A stretch of DNA of 64,000 nt from Mesorhizobium sp. M4B.F.Ca.ET.203.01.1.1 (GTDB lineage Bacteria > Pseudomonadota > Alphaproteobacteria > Rhizobiales > Rhizobiaceae). Below the pieces are notes generated by a model. It ran no database searches and was not told the origin of the DNA. It saw only the letters and a program-made list of their open reading frames with translations. Shown piece by piece: positions 23,807-33,987 of the stretch. Position numbers and translations under genes: made by a program. The stretch is from positions 372,001-436,000 of the forward strand of contig NZ_SRUO01000003.1 in the NCBI RefSeq assembly GCF_004791025.1. Reading direction: 5' to 3'. How positions within the stretch are numbered: the stretch's first letter is position 1; every line of letters starts with the position of its first letter.

Positions 23807-23896
23807 ATGCTTCTCGACTATTTCCTCGGGGGTGGCGTGACCTTGTTCCTGCTCGTCTACCTGACATACGCCCTCGTTCGCCCGGAACGCTTCTGA
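23807..23896 (+). CDS. kdpF: potassium-transporting ATPase small subunit KdpF
   Basis: A 29-residue single-span peptide ([20 protein letters not shown], then YALVRPERF). This is the usual size, hydrophobicity and C-terminal RPERF motif of KdpF. KdpF stabilises the KdpFABC complex in the inner membrane. It is directly upstream of kdpA, with 34 bases between. Confidence 0.93.
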   Translation: MLLDYFLGGGVTLFLLVYLTYALVRPERF

Positions 23897-23930
23897 CCGC
23901 ATCTGGCGCAAGGCACGGAAAGCTATTCTC

Positions 23931-25634
23931 ATGACTCTCAACGGTTGGATACAGATCCTCGTCTATTGCGGGATCGTCGTTTTGCTGGTGAAGCCGCTCG
24001 GCGGCTACATGTACCGGGTCTTCAATGGCGAGCGCACCTTGCTATCGCCGGTCTTCGGCCCGGTCGAACGCGGGCTCTATCGCATTTCGGGAACCAGCGA
24101 GCGCGAGGAGCGGCACTGGACCACCTATGCGGCCGGCATCATGGTCTTCAGCCTGGCGAGCTTCCTGCTGCTTTATGCCCTTCAGCGGCTGCAGGGCGTG
24201 CTGCCCTACAACCCCGCCGGCATGACGGCCGTCGAGCAAAACCTCGCCTTCAACACCGCCGCCAGCTTCGTCACCAACACCAACTGGCAGAACTATGGCG
24301 GCGAAAGCACCATGTCCTACCTGGTGCAGATGGTCGGCCTTACCGTGCAGAACTTCGTCTCGGCGGCCGTCGGCATCGCGATCGCGGTGGCGCTGATGCG
24401 CGGCTTCGCCCGCGCCTCGTCAAAGTCGATCGGCAGTTTCTGGGTCGATGTGACCCGCTGCACGCTCTACATCCTGCTGCCGCTCTGCGTCCCGCTCACC
24501 CTCGTCTATGTCTGGCTGGGCATGCCGCAGACGCTTGGCCCCTATGTCGACGCCACCACGCTCGAGGGCGCCAGGCAGACGCTCGCCCTCGGCCCCGTCG
24601 CCTCGCAAGTCGCCATCAAGATGCTCGGCACCAATGGCGGCGGCTTCTTCAACGCCAACGCCGCGCATCCTTTCGAGAACCCCGACGCGATCTCCAACCT
24701 GATCCAGATGGTGACCATCTTCGCGTTGGGCGCGGCGCTGACCAACGTCTTCGGCCGCATGGTCGGCAACCAGCGCCAGGGCTGGGCGATCCTCGCCGCC
24801 ATGGGCGCGCTGTTCGTCGCCGGAGTCGCCGTCTGCTACTGGGCGGAAGCATCGGGCAATCCGCTGGTCCATGCGCTCGGCATCGACGGCGGCAATATGG
24901 AAGGCAAGGAGACGCGCTTCGGCATCGCGGCGTCGGCGCTGTTTGCCGTCATCACCACGGCCGCCTCCTGCGGCGCGGTCAACGCCATGCATGACTCCTT
25001 CACCGCCATCGGCGGCCTGATCCCGATCCTCAACATGCAGCTCGGCGAGGTCATCGTCGGCGGCGTCGGCGCCGGCTTCTACGGCATCCTGATGTTCATC
25101 GTCGTCACCGTCTTCGTCGCCGGCCTGATGGTCGGCCGCACGCCTGAATATCTCGGCAAGAAGATCGAGGCCAAGGAGGTCAAGATGGCGATGCTCGCCA
25201 TCCTCTGCCTGCCGCTGGCGATGCTGATCTTCACGGCCATCGCAGTCGTGCTGCCGAGCGCCGTCGCCTCGATGGGCAATGGCGGTCCGCACGGCTTCTC
25301 CGAGGTCCTCTACGCCTACACGTCCGCCGCTGCCAACAACGGCTCGGCCTTTGGCGGCCTCACCGGCAACACGCCCTGGTACAACATCACGCTCGGCATC
25401 GGCATGCTGATGGGCCGCTTCCTGGTCATCATCCCGGCGCTGGCCATCGCCGGCTCGCTGGTGGCAAAGAAGACGGTGCCCGCGTCGGCCGGCACCTTCC
25501 CCACCGACGGCCCGCTGTTCGTCGGCCTGCTGGTCGGCGTCATCCTGATCGTCGTCGGCCTCACCTTCTTCCCGGCGCTGGCGATCGGACCGATCGTCGA
25601 GCACCTGGCCATGATCCATGGGCAGACCTTCTGA
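23931..25634 (+). CDS. kdpA: potassium-transporting ATPase, potassium-binding subunit KdpA
   Basis: A 567-residue inner-membrane subunit that holds the K+ selectivity filter. The four pore loops are recognisable: [54 protein letters not shown] and [18 protein letters not shown]. Each has a conserved glycine for ion coordination. It has about ten spans and normal length. It is unusual that kdpB does not follow directly: a 69-residue membrane protein gene lies between. Confidence 0.98.
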   Translation: MTLNGWIQILVYCGIVVLLVKPLGGYMYRVFNGERTLLSPVFGPVERGLYRISGTSEREERHWTTYAAGIMVFSLASFLLLYALQRLQGVLPYNPAGMTAVEQNLAFNTAASFVTNTNWQNYGGESTMSYLVQMVGLTVQNFVSAAVGIAIAVALMRGFARASSKSIGSFWVDVTRCTLYILLPLCVPLTLVYVWLGMPQTLGPYVDATTLEGARQTLALGPVASQVAIKMLGTNGGGFFNANAAHPFENPDAISNLIQMVTIFALGAALTNVFGRMVGNQRQGWAILAAMGALFVAGVAVCYWAEASGNPLVHALGIDGGNMEGKETRFGIAASALFAVITTAASCGAVNAMHDSFTAIGGLIPILNMQLGEVIVGGVGAGFYGILMFIVVTVFVAGLMVGRTPEYLGKKIEAKEVKMAMLAILCLPLAMLIFTAIAVVLPSAVASMGNGGPHGFSEVLYAYTSAAANNGSAFGGLTGNTPWYNITLGIGMLMGRFLVIIPALAIAGSLVAKKTVPASAGTFPTDGPLFVGLLVGVILIVVGLTFFPALAIGPIVEHLAMIHGQTF

Positions 25635-25641
25635 AACCACC

Positions 25642-25851
25642 ATGTCCTGGTTCACCTACATGCGTCGCAAGGTCAGGCCCCGAGCTGAAAATGAGGGGGA
25701 GGCAACTCCCCGTCCCTTCCCGACCATATCCACCTTCCTCGGCCTGGCAGTGGTCATGATCGTGATCTGGCTGCTGGTCTACGGGCCGCCCTTTTCGGCA
25801 TCCGACCGCTCGGCGTCGTCCAACACCATCGATACTGGAGCCTCAAAATGA
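25642..25851 (+). CDS. small membrane protein between kdpA and kdpB
   Basis: A 69-residue protein with a basic N-terminus ([20 protein letters not shown]), a single membrane span (about residues 33-48, [17 protein letters not shown]) and a short serine-rich tail. Its ATG lies 7 bases after the kdpA stop, and its stop overlaps the kdpB ATG (ATGA). It is therefore translated within the Kdp operon. Standard operons have no gene here, so it may be a lineage-specific accessory or regulator of the pump. A ribosome site is weak, which fits reinitiation after kdpA. Confidence 0.8.
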   Translation: MSWFTYMRRKVRPRAENEGEATPRPFPTISTFLGLAVVMIVIWLLVYGPPFSASDRSASSNTIDTGASK

Positions 25852-27941
25852 GCCAGTCCAAATCCGCCAGCATCATCGATGCCCGCATCCTGTGGCCCGC
25901 CATGGGCGGCGCCTTCCGGAAGCTCGACCCGCGCACGCTGGTCAGGAACCCGGTGATGTTCGTCGTCGCCGTCGTCTCGCTGCTCACCACCGTGCTGTTC
26001 GTCAGGGACCTGCTCACCGGCGGCGGCGATCGCGGCTTCACACTGCAGATCATCATCTGGCTGTGGTTCACCGTGCTGTTCGCCAACTTCGCCGAAGCCG
26101 TCGCCGAAGGCCGCGGCAAGGCGCAGGCCGACTCGCTACGCAAGGCGCGCACCGAGACCCAGGCCAAGCTGCTCGCCGGCGAGGACCGCGCCAAGTTCAA
26201 GCTGGTGCCCGGCACCAGCCTCAAGGTCGGCGACATCGTGCTGGTCGAGGCCGGCGACATCATCCCCTCCGACGGCGAGGTGATCGAAGGCGTCGCCTCC
26301 GTAAACGAAGCGGCGATCACCGGCGAATCCGCACCGGTCATCCGCGAATCCGGCGGCGACCGCTCGGCCGTCACCGGCGGCACGCAGGTGCTGTCGGACT
26401 GGATCCGCGTGCGCATCACCGCAGCCTCCGGCCATACCTTCCTCGACCGCATGATCTCGCTGGTCGAGGGCGCAGAACGCCAGAAGACGCCGAACGAGAT
26501 CGCACTCAACATCCTGCTCGTCGGCATGACGCTGATCTTCGTGCTGGCCACCGCCACCATTCCGAGCTTCGCCTCCTATTCGGGTGGCTACATACCGGTG
26601 ACGGTGCTGGTCGCGCTCTTCGTGACGCTGATCCCGACGACGATCGGCGCGCTGCTCTCAGCCATCGGCATCGCCGGCATGGACCGCCTGGTGCGCTTCA
26701 ACGTGCTGGCCATGTCCGGCCGCGCCGTCGAGGCCGCCGGCGACGTCGACACGCTGCTCCTCGACAAGACCGGCACGATCACGCTGGGCAACCGCCAGGC
26801 GACGGAGTTCCGTCCGGTCAAGGGCGTCACCGAGCAGGAGCTGGCCGACGCCGCGCAGCTCGCCTCGCTGGCCGACGAGACGCCGGAGGGCCGCTCGATC
26901 GTCGTGCTGGCCAAGGAGAAATACGCCATCCGCGCCCGCGACATGGCGACATTGCATGCAACTTTCGTGCCCTTCACCGCGCAGACCCGCATGAGCGGCG
27001 TCGACATAGACGGTTCGTCGGTGCGCAAGGGCGCGGTCGATTCCGTGCTCGCCCATGTCAACCAGCTGACATCAGCCAGCCATGCAACGCGGCCGGGCAC
27101 TGAAACGATCAGGGATCTGCAGGCGATCGCCGACGAGGTCGCCAAGTCCGGCGGCACGCCGCTGGCGGTCGAGCGCGACGGACGCCTGCTCGGCATCGTC
27201 CACCTGAAGGACATCGTCAAGGGCGGCATCCGCGAGCGTTTCGCCGAATTGCGCAAGATGGGCATCCGCACCGTGATGATCACCGGCGACAACCCGATGA
27301 CGGCGGCGGCGATCGCGGCGGAGGCAGGCGTCGACGACTTCCTCGCCCAGGCGACGCCCGAGGACAAGCTGAAGCTGATCCGCGACGAGCAGGGCAAGGG
27401 CAAGCTGGTCGCCATGTGCGGCGACGGCACCAACGACGCGCCGGCACTCGCCCAGGCCGATGTCGGCGTCGCCATGAACACCGGCACGGTGGCCGCGCGC
27501 GAAGCGGGCAACATGGTGGACCTGGATTCCGACCCGACCAAGCTGATCGAGATCGTCGAGATCGGCAAGGCGCTGCTGATGACGCGCGGCTCGCTGACCA
27601 CCTTCTCGATCGCCAACGACGTCGCAAAATACTTCGCCATCATCCCGGCGATGTTCGCCGTCTTCTACGTCGCGCCGGGCCAGACCGCCGGCCCGCTGCA
27701 GGCGCTCAACATCATGCATCTGGCGACGCCGCAGAGCGCCATCCTGTCGGCCATCATCTTCAACGCGCTGATCATCATCGCCCTGATCCCGCTGTCGTTG
27801 AGGGGCGTCAAATACCGCGCCATCGGCGCCGGCGCGCTGCTCAGCCGCAATCTCCTCGTCTACGGCCTTGGCGGCGTCATCGTCCCCTTCGTCGGCATCA
27901 AGGCGATCGACATGGCCGTCACCGCGCTCGGCCTCGCATAA
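25848..27941 (+). CDS. kdpB: potassium-transporting ATPase ATP-binding subunit KdpB
   Basis: A 697-residue P-type ATPase. Motifs in order: TGES (158-161, with Ser161 matching the inhibitory phosphoserine of E. coli), DKTGT with phosphorylated Asp306, [12 protein letters not shown] in the P domain and [22 protein letters not shown] (hinge). The family's seven spans are indicated by [10 protein letters not shown] and the C-terminal hydrophobic segments. It hydrolyses ATP to drive K+ import with KdpA. It is coupled to the small membrane gene upstream (ATGA) and to kdpC 11 bases downstream. Confidence 0.98.
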   Translation: MSQSKSASIIDARILWPAMGGAFRKLDPRTLVRNPVMFVVAVVSLLTTVLFVRDLLTGGGDRGFTLQIIIWLWFTVLFANFAEAVAEGRGKAQADSLRKARTETQAKLLAGEDRAKFKLVPGTSLKVGDIVLVEAGDIIPSDGEVIEGVASVNEAAITGESAPVIRESGGDRSAVTGGTQVLSDWIRVRITAASGHTFLDRMISLVEGAERQKTPNEIALNILLVGMTLIFVLATATIPSFASYSGGYIPVTVLVALFVTLIPTTIGALLSAIGIAGMDRLVRFNVLAMSGRAVEAAGDVDTLLLDKTGTITLGNRQATEFRPVKGVTEQELADAAQLASLADETPEGRSIVVLAKEKYAIRARDMATLHATFVPFTAQTRMSGVDIDGSSVRKGAVDSVLAHVNQLTSASHATRPGTETIRDLQAIADEVAKSGGTPLAVERDGRLLGIVHLKDIVKGGIRERFAELRKMGIRTVMITGDNPMTAAAIAAEAGVDDFLAQATPEDKLKLIRDEQGKGKLVAMCGDGTNDAPALAQADVGVAMNTGTVAAREAGNMVDLDSDPTKLIEIVEIGKALLMTRGSLTTFSIANDVAKYFAIIPAMFAVFYVAPGQTAGPLQALNIMHLATPQSAILSAIIFNALIIIALIPLSLRGVKYRAIGAGALLSRNLLVYGLGGVIVPFVGIKAIDMAVTALGLA

Positions 27942-27952
27942 GGACCATCCCC

Positions 27953-28522
27953 ATGCTCAAGCAAATCAGACCCGCGATCGTCATGGTCGTCTTCTTCACC
28001 ATCCTCACCGGCCTGGTCTACCCGATCGGCATGACCGGGATCGCCCAGGCGCTGTTTCCGCGCCAGGCCAATGGCAGCCTGGTCGCGAAGGACGGCAAGG
28101 TCATCGGCTCCGAACTGATCGGCCAGGCCTTTGCCAGCGACCGCTATTTCCACGGCCGCCCCTCCGCCGCCGGCGACGGCTACAACGCCACCGCCTCCGG
28201 CGGCTCCAACCTCGGCCCGACCAACCCCAAGCTGGTCGACCGCATCAAGGGCGATGCCGACAAGCTGAAGGCGGAAAACCCGGGCCAGCCGGTGCCGATG
28301 GATCTGGTGACGACCTCGGGCAGCGGGCTCGATCCGCACATCAGCCCCGAGGCCGCCTATTTCCAGGTTGCCCGCGTCGCCAAGGCAAGGGAGATCAGCG
28401 AAGCCAAGCTCAAGGCGCTTGTCGAAAGTCACGTCGAGGACCGCGAGCTCGGCGTGCTGGGCGAGCCGGTGGTCAACGTGCTGGCGCTCAACCTCGCGCT
28501 GGACGACGCCACGAATCCGTGA
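27953..28522 (+). CDS. kdpC: potassium-transporting ATPase subunit KdpC
   Basis: A 189-residue protein with one N-terminal span ([21 protein letters not shown]) and a periplasm-facing domain. Family motifs: [47 protein letters not shown]. KdpC joins KdpA and KdpB functionally and affects ATP affinity. Length and motifs are normal. Confidence 0.97.
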   Translation: MLKQIRPAIVMVVFFTILTGLVYPIGMTGIAQALFPRQANGSLVAKDGKVIGSELIGQAFASDRYFHGRPSAAGDGYNATASGGSNLGPTNPKLVDRIKGDADKLKAENPGQPVPMDLVTTSGSGLDPHISPEAAYFQVARVAKAREISEAKLKALVESHVEDRELGVLGEPVVNVLALNLALDDATNP

Positions 28523-28524
28523 AT

Positions 28525-28561
28525 GGTGGCGCCGGGGATCGACAGCCTACCCGGCGCCACC
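28525..28561 (+). terminator. 12-bp perfect hairpin between kdpC and kdpD
   Basis: GGTGGCGCCGGG (28525-28536) pairs exactly with CCCGGCGCCACC (28550-28561), with a 13-base loop, right after the kdpC stop. There is only a TTT after the stem, so this is more likely an attenuator or an RNA-stability hairpin that makes more pump subunits than KdpD/KdpE. Confidence 0.6.
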
Positions 28562-28594
28562 CATGTTTAGGATCGGTGCCAGACCCAGGATCAG

Positions 28595-31330
28595 ATGCCG
28601 GACGCCAGAAGCAACGAGACCAGACCCTCTCCCGACGCGCTGCTCGAGCAGGCGGAGCGGGAGGAGCGCGGCCGCCTGCGGATTTTCCTCGGCGCCGCGC
28701 CCGGCGTCGGCAAGACCTACGAGATGCTGATGGCCGGCCGCGCCCGGCTGGCCGACGGCGTGGACGTGGTGATCGGCATCGTCGAGACGCACGGCCGCAA
28801 GGAAACCCTGGCGCTGGTCGAAGGCTATGAGCTGATCCCGCGCCGCCAGGTCGACTACAAGGGGCGCGTCCTCGACGAGATGGACCTCGACGCCATCCTT
28901 GTCCGCCGCCCGGCCCTGGTACTCGTCGACGAGCTCGCCCACACCAACGCTCCCGGCAGCCGCCATCCCAAGCGCTATCTCGACGTCCAGGAGATCCTGA
29001 CGCACGGCATCGACGTCTACACCACGCTCAACATCCAGCATGTCGAAAGCCTGAACGATGTCGTGGCGCAGATCACCCGCGTCAGGGTCCGCGAGACGGT
29101 CCCCGATTCCGTCATCGACCAGGCCGACGACATCGAGATCATCGATCTCACGCCGGACGACCTGATCAAGCGGCTGGAGGAAGGCAAGGTCTATTTCCCC
29201 AACACCGCCCAGCGCGCCATCGAGAACTATTTCTCGCCGGGCAATCTGACGGCGCTGCGCGAGCTGGCGCTGCGCCGCACCGCCCAGCGCGTCGACGAGC
29301 AATTGCTGAACCACATGCAGTCGCACGCCATCCCGGGGCCGTGGGCGGCGGGCGAAAGGGTGCTCGTCTGCGTCGATGCGCGCCCTGGCGGCGCTGCCCG
29401 CATCCGCTATGCGCGCCGGCTGGCCGACCGGCTGCGCGCCCCCTGGACGGCGCTGCATGTCGACACGCCGCGCTCGGCCGGCATGAGCGAAGACCACAAG
29501 GACCGGCTGGCGGCGAACCTGCGCCTCGCCGAGCAGCTCGGCGCCGAGGTCACCACCATTCCGGGCCAGTACATCGCGCAGGACATTGTTCGCCATGCCA
29601 AGGCGAACAACTTCACCCATATCGTCATCGGCAGGCCGACCCGCTCGCGCTGGCGGGAATTGATCGAAGGCTCGCTCACCTACGATCTCATCCGCGATGC
29701 TGGCGACATCAGCGTCCACGTCATTTCGGGAACGGAGCAGGCCAGCGAGGCGGTGGCGAAGACTGTCGGCACGGCAGCCGAGCAGAAGCCCTTCGAGATC
29801 TGGCCCTATCTGTTTGCCACGGCCTATGTCGCCGGCTCGCTCGCCTTCGGCGCGGTCCTCGACCAGTTTCTCGACGTCCGCAATCTCGCCATCGTCTTTC
29901 TCGTGGCGGTGCTTGCATCGGCCGTGACCGGCGGGCTCTGGCCGGCACTCTACGCCTGCCTGGTTAGCGCGCTCGCCTTCAACTATTTCTTCCTCGAACC
30001 GCGCTACACGCTGACGATCCGCGACCCGGAGAGCATTGTCGCGCTTGCCGTTTTTCTCGTCGTCGCCGTCATCGCCAGCAATCTGACCGCGCGCGTGCAG
30101 CGCCAGGCGATCGCCGCCCGCTCGCGGGCGCGCGCCACGGAGGACCTCTATCAGTTTTCACGGAAGCTCGCCGGCGCCGGCACGCTGGACGACGTGTTGT
30201 GGGCGACCGCCTTCCAGATCGCGCTGATGCTGAAGCTGCGCGTCGTCCTGCTCCTCCCCGAGAACGGCACCATCACCGTCAAGGCTGGCTATCCGCCCGA
30301 CGACACGCTGGCCGAGGCCGACATCGCGGCCGCCCGCTGGGCCTGGGAGCATAACCGCGCCGCCGGCCGTGGCGCCGACACGCTGCCCGGCGCGAAACGC
30401 CTCTACCTTCCTCTGAGAACTGGCCGCACGGCGATCGGCGTCGTCGGCCTCGACGACGACAGGCAGGGACCGCTGCTGACGCCCGAGCAGCAGCGCCTGC
30501 TCGATGCGCTTGCCGACCAGGCGGCGGTCGCCATCGAGCGCATCCAGCTCGCCGCCGACGTCGACCGTGCCAAGCTCGCCGCCGAGGCCGACCGCTTGCG
30601 CTCGGCGCTGCTCACCTCGATCTCGCATGATCTGAAGACCCCGCTCGCCGCCATCATGGGCGCGGCCGGCACGCTGAGGGAATTCGCGGCGGCGCTGCCC
30701 GAAACGGACCGTGCCGAGCTGTTGTCGACGGTGCTCGACGAATCGGAGCGGCTGAACCGCTTCATCGCCAACCTGCTCGACATGACCAAGATCGAATCCG
30801 GCGCAATGGAGCCGAACCACGCACTGCACTTTGTCGGCGATAGTGTCGGCTCCGCCCTGCTCCGCGCACGCAAGATCACCGAGGAGCACAAGACCGAGAT
30901 CGACATCCCCGCCGACTTGCCGATGCTCAGGCTCGATCCGGTGCTGTTCGAGCAGGCGCTGTTCAATCTCCTCGACAACGCCGCGAAATATGCCCCGCCC
31001 GGCTCCACCATCCGGCTGCAGGGCTGGGTCGACAACGGCTCCGTCATCCTGCAGATCATGGACGAAGGACCGGGCATCCCGCCCGATGATCTTGAACGGA
31101 TCTTCGACACCTTCTACCGGGTGCGCAAGCGCGATCAGGTGCGCGCCGGCACCGGGCTCGGCCTGTCGATCAGCCGCGGCTTCATCGAGGCGATGGGAGG
31201 CACGATCACCGCGGCAAACCGCACCGACCGCGCCGGCGCGATCTTCACCATCCGCATGCCGGTGCCGGCCGATGTGCCCGGCATGCGCCGCGCCAGTACG
31301 GACGATCAGAGCAACGGTGATCCGGCATGA
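28595..31330 (+). CDS. kdpD: sensor histidine kinase KdpD
   Basis: A 911-residue inner-membrane kinase that senses potassium limitation and controls KdpE. Domain order: the KdpD N-terminal domain with Walker A GAAPGVGKT (33-41) and the VLVDELAHTN motif, then a USP-like part. Four closely spaced spans follow (about residues 400-500), then a GAF domain and HisKA with phospho-acceptor His678 (SISHDLKTPL). The HATPase_c domain has DNAAKYAPPG and GTGLGLSISRG. All catalytic parts are present and the length is typical. The stop overlaps the kdpE start (ATGA). Confidence 0.97.
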   Translation: MPDARSNETRPSPDALLEQAEREERGRLRIFLGAAPGVGKTYEMLMAGRARLADGVDVVIGIVETHGRKETLALVEGYELIPRRQVDYKGRVLDEMDLDAILVRRPALVLVDELAHTNAPGSRHPKRYLDVQEILTHGIDVYTTLNIQHVESLNDVVAQITRVRVRETVPDSVIDQADDIEIIDLTPDDLIKRLEEGKVYFPNTAQRAIENYFSPGNLTALRELALRRTAQRVDEQLLNHMQSHAIPGPWAAGERVLVCVDARPGGAARIRYARRLADRLRAPWTALHVDTPRSAGMSEDHKDRLAANLRLAEQLGAEVTTIPGQYIAQDIVRHAKANNFTHIVIGRPTRSRWRELIEGSLTYDLIRDAGDISVHVISGTEQASEAVAKTVGTAAEQKPFEIWPYLFATAYVAGSLAFGAVLDQFLDVRNLAIVFLVAVLASAVTGGLWPALYACLVSALAFNYFFLEPRYTLTIRDPESIVALAVFLVVAVIASNLTARVQRQAIAARSRARATEDLYQFSRKLAGAGTLDDVLWATAFQIALMLKLRVVLLLPENGTITVKAGYPPDDTLAEADIAAARWAWEHNRAAGRGADTLPGAKRLYLPLRTGRTAIGVVGLDDDRQGPLLTPEQQRLLDALADQAAVAIERIQLAADVDRAKLAAEADRLRSALLTSISHDLKTPLAAIMGAAGTLREFAAALPETDRAELLSTVLDESERLNRFIANLLDMTKIESGAMEPNHALHFVGDSVGSALLRARKITEEHKTEIDIPADLPMLRLDPVLFEQALFNLLDNAAKYAPPGSTIRLQGWVDNGSVILQIMDEGPGIPPDDLERIFDTFYRVRKRDQVRAGTGLGLSISRGFIEAMGGTITAANRTDRAGAIFTIRMPVPADVPGMRRASTDDQSNGDPA

Positions 31331-32019
31331 CCAATCAGAACGTCACCATACTGGTCGTCGATGACGAGCCGCCGATCCGCAAATTGCTGCGCGTCGGTCT
31401 GGGCAGCCAGGGCTATGCCGTCTCCGAAGCACCCAACGCGAAGGCAGCCATCGAGCTGGTGGCGACGGAGAAGCCGGACCTGATCCTGCTCGATCTCGGC
31501 CTGCCCGGCATGACCGGTCATGAATTGCTCGGCAAATGGCGGGGCGAGGGTCTCGACATTCCCGTCGTCATCCTCTCCAGCCGTACCGACGAGGCCGGCA
31601 TCGTCTCGGCGCTGGAGCTCGGCGCCGACGACTACGTCACCAAGCCGTTCGGCATGAACGAGCTCGTCGCCCGCATCCGCGTGGCGCTGCGCCACAAGTT
31701 CCAGCAGCAGGGCGAGAAGCCGGTGTTCCACACCGGCGACCTGACCGTCGACCTGGTCAAGCGCATCGTCACGGTCGAGGGCAAGGAGGTAAAACTCTCG
31801 CCCAAGGAATACGACATCTTCCGCATCCTGGTGCAGCACGCCGGCAAGGTGCTCACCCATCATTTCCTGCTGAAGCAGGTCTGGGGCGACTCCACCGACG
31901 TGCAATATCTCAGGGTCTACGTTCGCCAGCTCCGGCAGAAGATCGAGAAGACCCCCGATCAGCCGCGCTACATCACCACCGAGACCGGCGTCGGCTACCG
32001 CCTGCGCGAGGTGGACTGA
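31327..32019 (+). CDS. kdpE: response regulator KdpE
   Basis: A 230-residue OmpR-type regulator. The receiver domain has the acidic pocket VVDDEP, phosphorylation site Asp56 (ILLDLGLPG) and Lys106 (YVTKPFG). The C-terminal winged helix (about 130-228) includes LSPKEYDIFRILVQHAG and VYVRQLRQKIE. It activates kdp transcription under K+ limitation or osmotic stress. Translation is coupled to kdpD. Confidence 0.97.
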   Translation: MTNQNVTILVVDDEPPIRKLLRVGLGSQGYAVSEAPNAKAAIELVATEKPDLILLDLGLPGMTGHELLGKWRGEGLDIPVVILSSRTDEAGIVSALELGADDYVTKPFGMNELVARIRVALRHKFQQQGEKPVFHTGDLTVDLVKRIVTVEGKEVKLSPKEYDIFRILVQHAGKVLTHHFLLKQVWGDSTDVQYLRVYVRQLRQKIEKTPDQPRYITTETGVGYRLREVD

Positions 32020-32022
32020 TAC

Positions 32023-32048
32023 GGGCGATCGGCACTGCCGATCGTCCC
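32023..32048 (+). terminator. hairpin after kdpE
   Basis: GGGCGATCGGC (32023-32033) pairs with GCCGATCG-T-CCC (32037-32048) with one bulged base and a three-base loop, four bases after the kdpE stop. No T-run follows, so it may be a rho-type end or only a stabilising stem. Confidence 0.45.
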
Positions 32049-32225
32049 GGTCGGCCAAAGAAGGCACTCAGTCCGCCGACAGCTCCGCCATCAAGGGCAA
32101 TGCCAGGTTGGTGGGCAGATTCGTGGCGGATGAACCAATCAAATTCGGCGTGGCCGCCCATCGACCATGGCACCGCCTGTCAAATGCCCTATATGGATGG
32201 TAGATTTTAACGCGGGAGCGGATCG

Positions 32226-32525
32226 ATGCCGCAGCTTCGTCCAACGACGGTTCTGATGTCGGCAATGCTGGCGACGGCGATCGTGCCGGCGGTGGCTCCC
32301 CATGCCTTGGCGCAGGTGATTATCCCAACAAATCGCAATGTTCTGGTCCAGCAGAACGAACTGCTGCAGCTGCAGAACAGGATGCTGCGGCAGCAGTTCC
32401 AGCAACAGCAGCAGCTAAATCGCGAGCTGGACCGCCAGATTGTGCCGCAGCCTCGTCCGCAGGTGCCGGTCGTCAAGCCGGGCTGTCAGGTGCTGGGCAA
32501 TGCAATTTTGACGTCGTGCCGCTGA
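32226..32525 (+). CDS. glutamine-rich periplasmic protein
   Basis: A 99-residue exported protein with a signal peptide (MPQLRPTTVLMSAMLATAIV, cleavage after HALA). A central coiled-coil-like segment is rich in Q and L (QQNELLQLQNRMLRQQFQQQ), followed by a proline stretch and a C-terminal pair of cysteines (PGCQVLGNAILTSCR). GGGAGC lies before the ATG. Family unknown to me; short Q-rich periplasmic proteins of this layout are common in rhizobia. Confidence 0.7.
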   Translation: MPQLRPTTVLMSAMLATAIVPAVAPHALAQVIIPTNRNVLVQQNELLQLQNRMLRQQFQQQQQLNRELDRQIVPQPRPQVPVVKPGCQVLGNAILTSCR

Positions 32526-32659
32526 CAAGCCGGCATTTTCGATTTATTTAGCCGACTTACCTGCCGGAAAATGCCACGTTGCATTGCCGGCGGTTTTGAG
32601 GTTTTGCGGCATGGCGCCCTCCCTTCTGGGCAGGGGCGCGATCCGGCCGGATTCTGGGA

Positions 32660-33136
32660 ATGGCAGCGACCAAGAAGACAGCGGTACGCAAGGCAAAGAA
32701 GGGGGAACGGATCCGCCAGGTGGCGGCCATCCCCTTTCGGCTGGACGCCGGCGGCGACATCGAGGTGATGCTGGTGACGTCGCGCACGACCAGGCGCTTC
32801 ATCGTGCCAAAAGGCTGGCCAATGAAAGGCAAGAGCGGGCGCAAGGCGGCCATGATCGAGGCGCGGGAAGAAGCCGGCGTCCTCGGTGACATCCTGAAAC
32901 AGCCGGCCGGCACCTATTCCTACTGGAAACGCCTGGCAAGCCGCTTCGTCCGCGTCGACGTCGTCGTCTACCTGCTGAACGTGACGGAGGAGTTGCCCCG
33001 CTGGATGGAAGCGGGCACGCGGCAGCGGGCATGGCTTGCCCCAGCCGATGCGGCGCTGCTTATCGACGAGCCGGATCTGTCGACGCTGCTGAGGGATTTG
33101 ACTGTCCCCCAGACCGAGCCTCCCGACGCGATTTGA
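32660..33136 (+). CDS. NUDIX hydrolase, DIPP/NudA-like
   Basis: A 158-residue protein of the diphosphoinositol-polyphosphate-phosphohydrolase-like NUDIX group. The Nudix box is GKSGRKAAMIEAREEAGV (about residues 57-74), with the Mg-binding Glu residues. The first Arg of the classic REUxEE is replaced, as in other members with the PKGWPMKGK lead-in. A basic N-terminus (TKKTAVRKAKKGERIR) precedes it. It hydrolyses a nucleoside- or inositol-diphosphate derivative. It is convergent with the citryl-CoA-lyase-like gene, 2 bases apart. Confidence 0.9.
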   Translation: MAATKKTAVRKAKKGERIRQVAAIPFRLDAGGDIEVMLVTSRTTRRFIVPKGWPMKGKSGRKAAMIEAREEAGVLGDILKQPAGTYSYWKRLASRFVRVDVVVYLLNVTEELPRWMEAGTRQRAWLAPADAALLIDEPDLSTLLRDLTVPQTEPPDAI

Positions 33137-33138
33137 GA

Positions 33139-33987
33139 TCAGCTGCTCTCATCCTCGCGCCCGGGAAACGGTCGTACCGGAGTACCCGTATAGGCCCACA
33201 GCCATTCCCGCGGCAGCGGCCCCTTGTTGCGCTCGGTTTCCTGCGACTGCTCCCAGGCATGCGCCAGGACGCCGACCGAGCGCGACAGCACGAAAAGGCC
33301 GCGCGTCAGCGGTGGCGGGAAGCCGAGCTCGCCATAGATCACCGCCGTCGCGCCGTCGATGTTGAGCGGGATGCGCTTGCCCTTGCGCCGCGCCACCTCG
33401 GCCTCGATGGCCTCTGCGATGTCGGCGAAGCGACCGCCGACCACGCCGCGCGCCGCGAAATCGCGGGTCAGTTCGATGAGCCGCGGCGCGCGCGGATCAA
33501 CCGGATGGAAGCGATGGCCGAGACCCGGCACATAGCCCCTGTCTTCGGCGAAAAACCGATCGAGCCGCGCCGCCACCGCATCGGCCAGCGTCGTGCCCTG
33601 GTCCATCGCCGCGGCGACGTCGCCGTAGAAGGAAAGCGCCTGCTCGCCGGCGCCGCCATGCACGTCGCCCAGCACGTTGATGGCCGAAGCCATCGCATTG
33701 TTGATGCCGACGCCGCAGGTCGCCGCCATGCGGGCGATGGCGATCGACGGCGCCTGCGGCCCGTGGTCGACGGCGGCACCCAGCGCGATGCCAAGCAGCG
33801 CCGCCTGGTCCTCGCTGGGCAATTCGCCGCGCAGCATCAGCCAGATCATGGCTGGAAAGCTGACGCGACCGATAAGGTCCTGGATCTCGTAGCCGCGCAG
33901 CCGGATCACGCCGGGGCTCATCTCGATGATGCCGGTCCGCCACCAATCCTCGCCGCGCGCGCGGCCGGTCTTTTTGTCCTCGCTCAT
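33139..33987 (-). CDS. citryl-CoA lyase-like protein (citrate synthase superfamily)
   Basis: A 282-residue, short citrate-synthase-fold protein. The catalytic trio is present: H110 (GDVHGGAGEQ), H158 (GLGHRFHPVDP) and D211 (NIDGATAVIYGE). The length fits the lyase domain of citryl-CoA lyases and not full citrate synthase (about 430). Such enzymes cleave citryl- or related acyl-CoA to an oxoacid plus acetyl-CoA. The start overlaps the stop of the CaiB-type CoA-transferase gene (ATGA), so the two work together: activation to a CoA ester, then C-C cleavage. Confidence 0.8.
   Translation of the reverse strand: MSEDKKTGRARGEDWWRTGIIEMSPGVIRLRGYEIQDLIGRVSFPAMIWLMLRGELPSEDQAALLGIALGAAVDHGPQAPSIAIARMAATCGVGINNAMASAINVLGDVHGGAGEQALSFYGDVAAAMDQGTTLADAVAARLDRFFAEDRGYVPGLGHRFHPVDPRAPRLIELTRDFAARGVVGGRFADIAEAIEAEVARRKGKRIPLNIDGATAVIYGELGFPPPLTRGLFVLSRSVGVLAHAWEQSQETERNKGPLPREWLWAYTGTPVRPFPGREDESS

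Noticed and set aside
24420-25655. Minus-strand frame opposite kdpA
   Set aside because: Composition of a shadow frame (D, G, R-rich), no motif; kdpA on the plus strand has all four pore loops.
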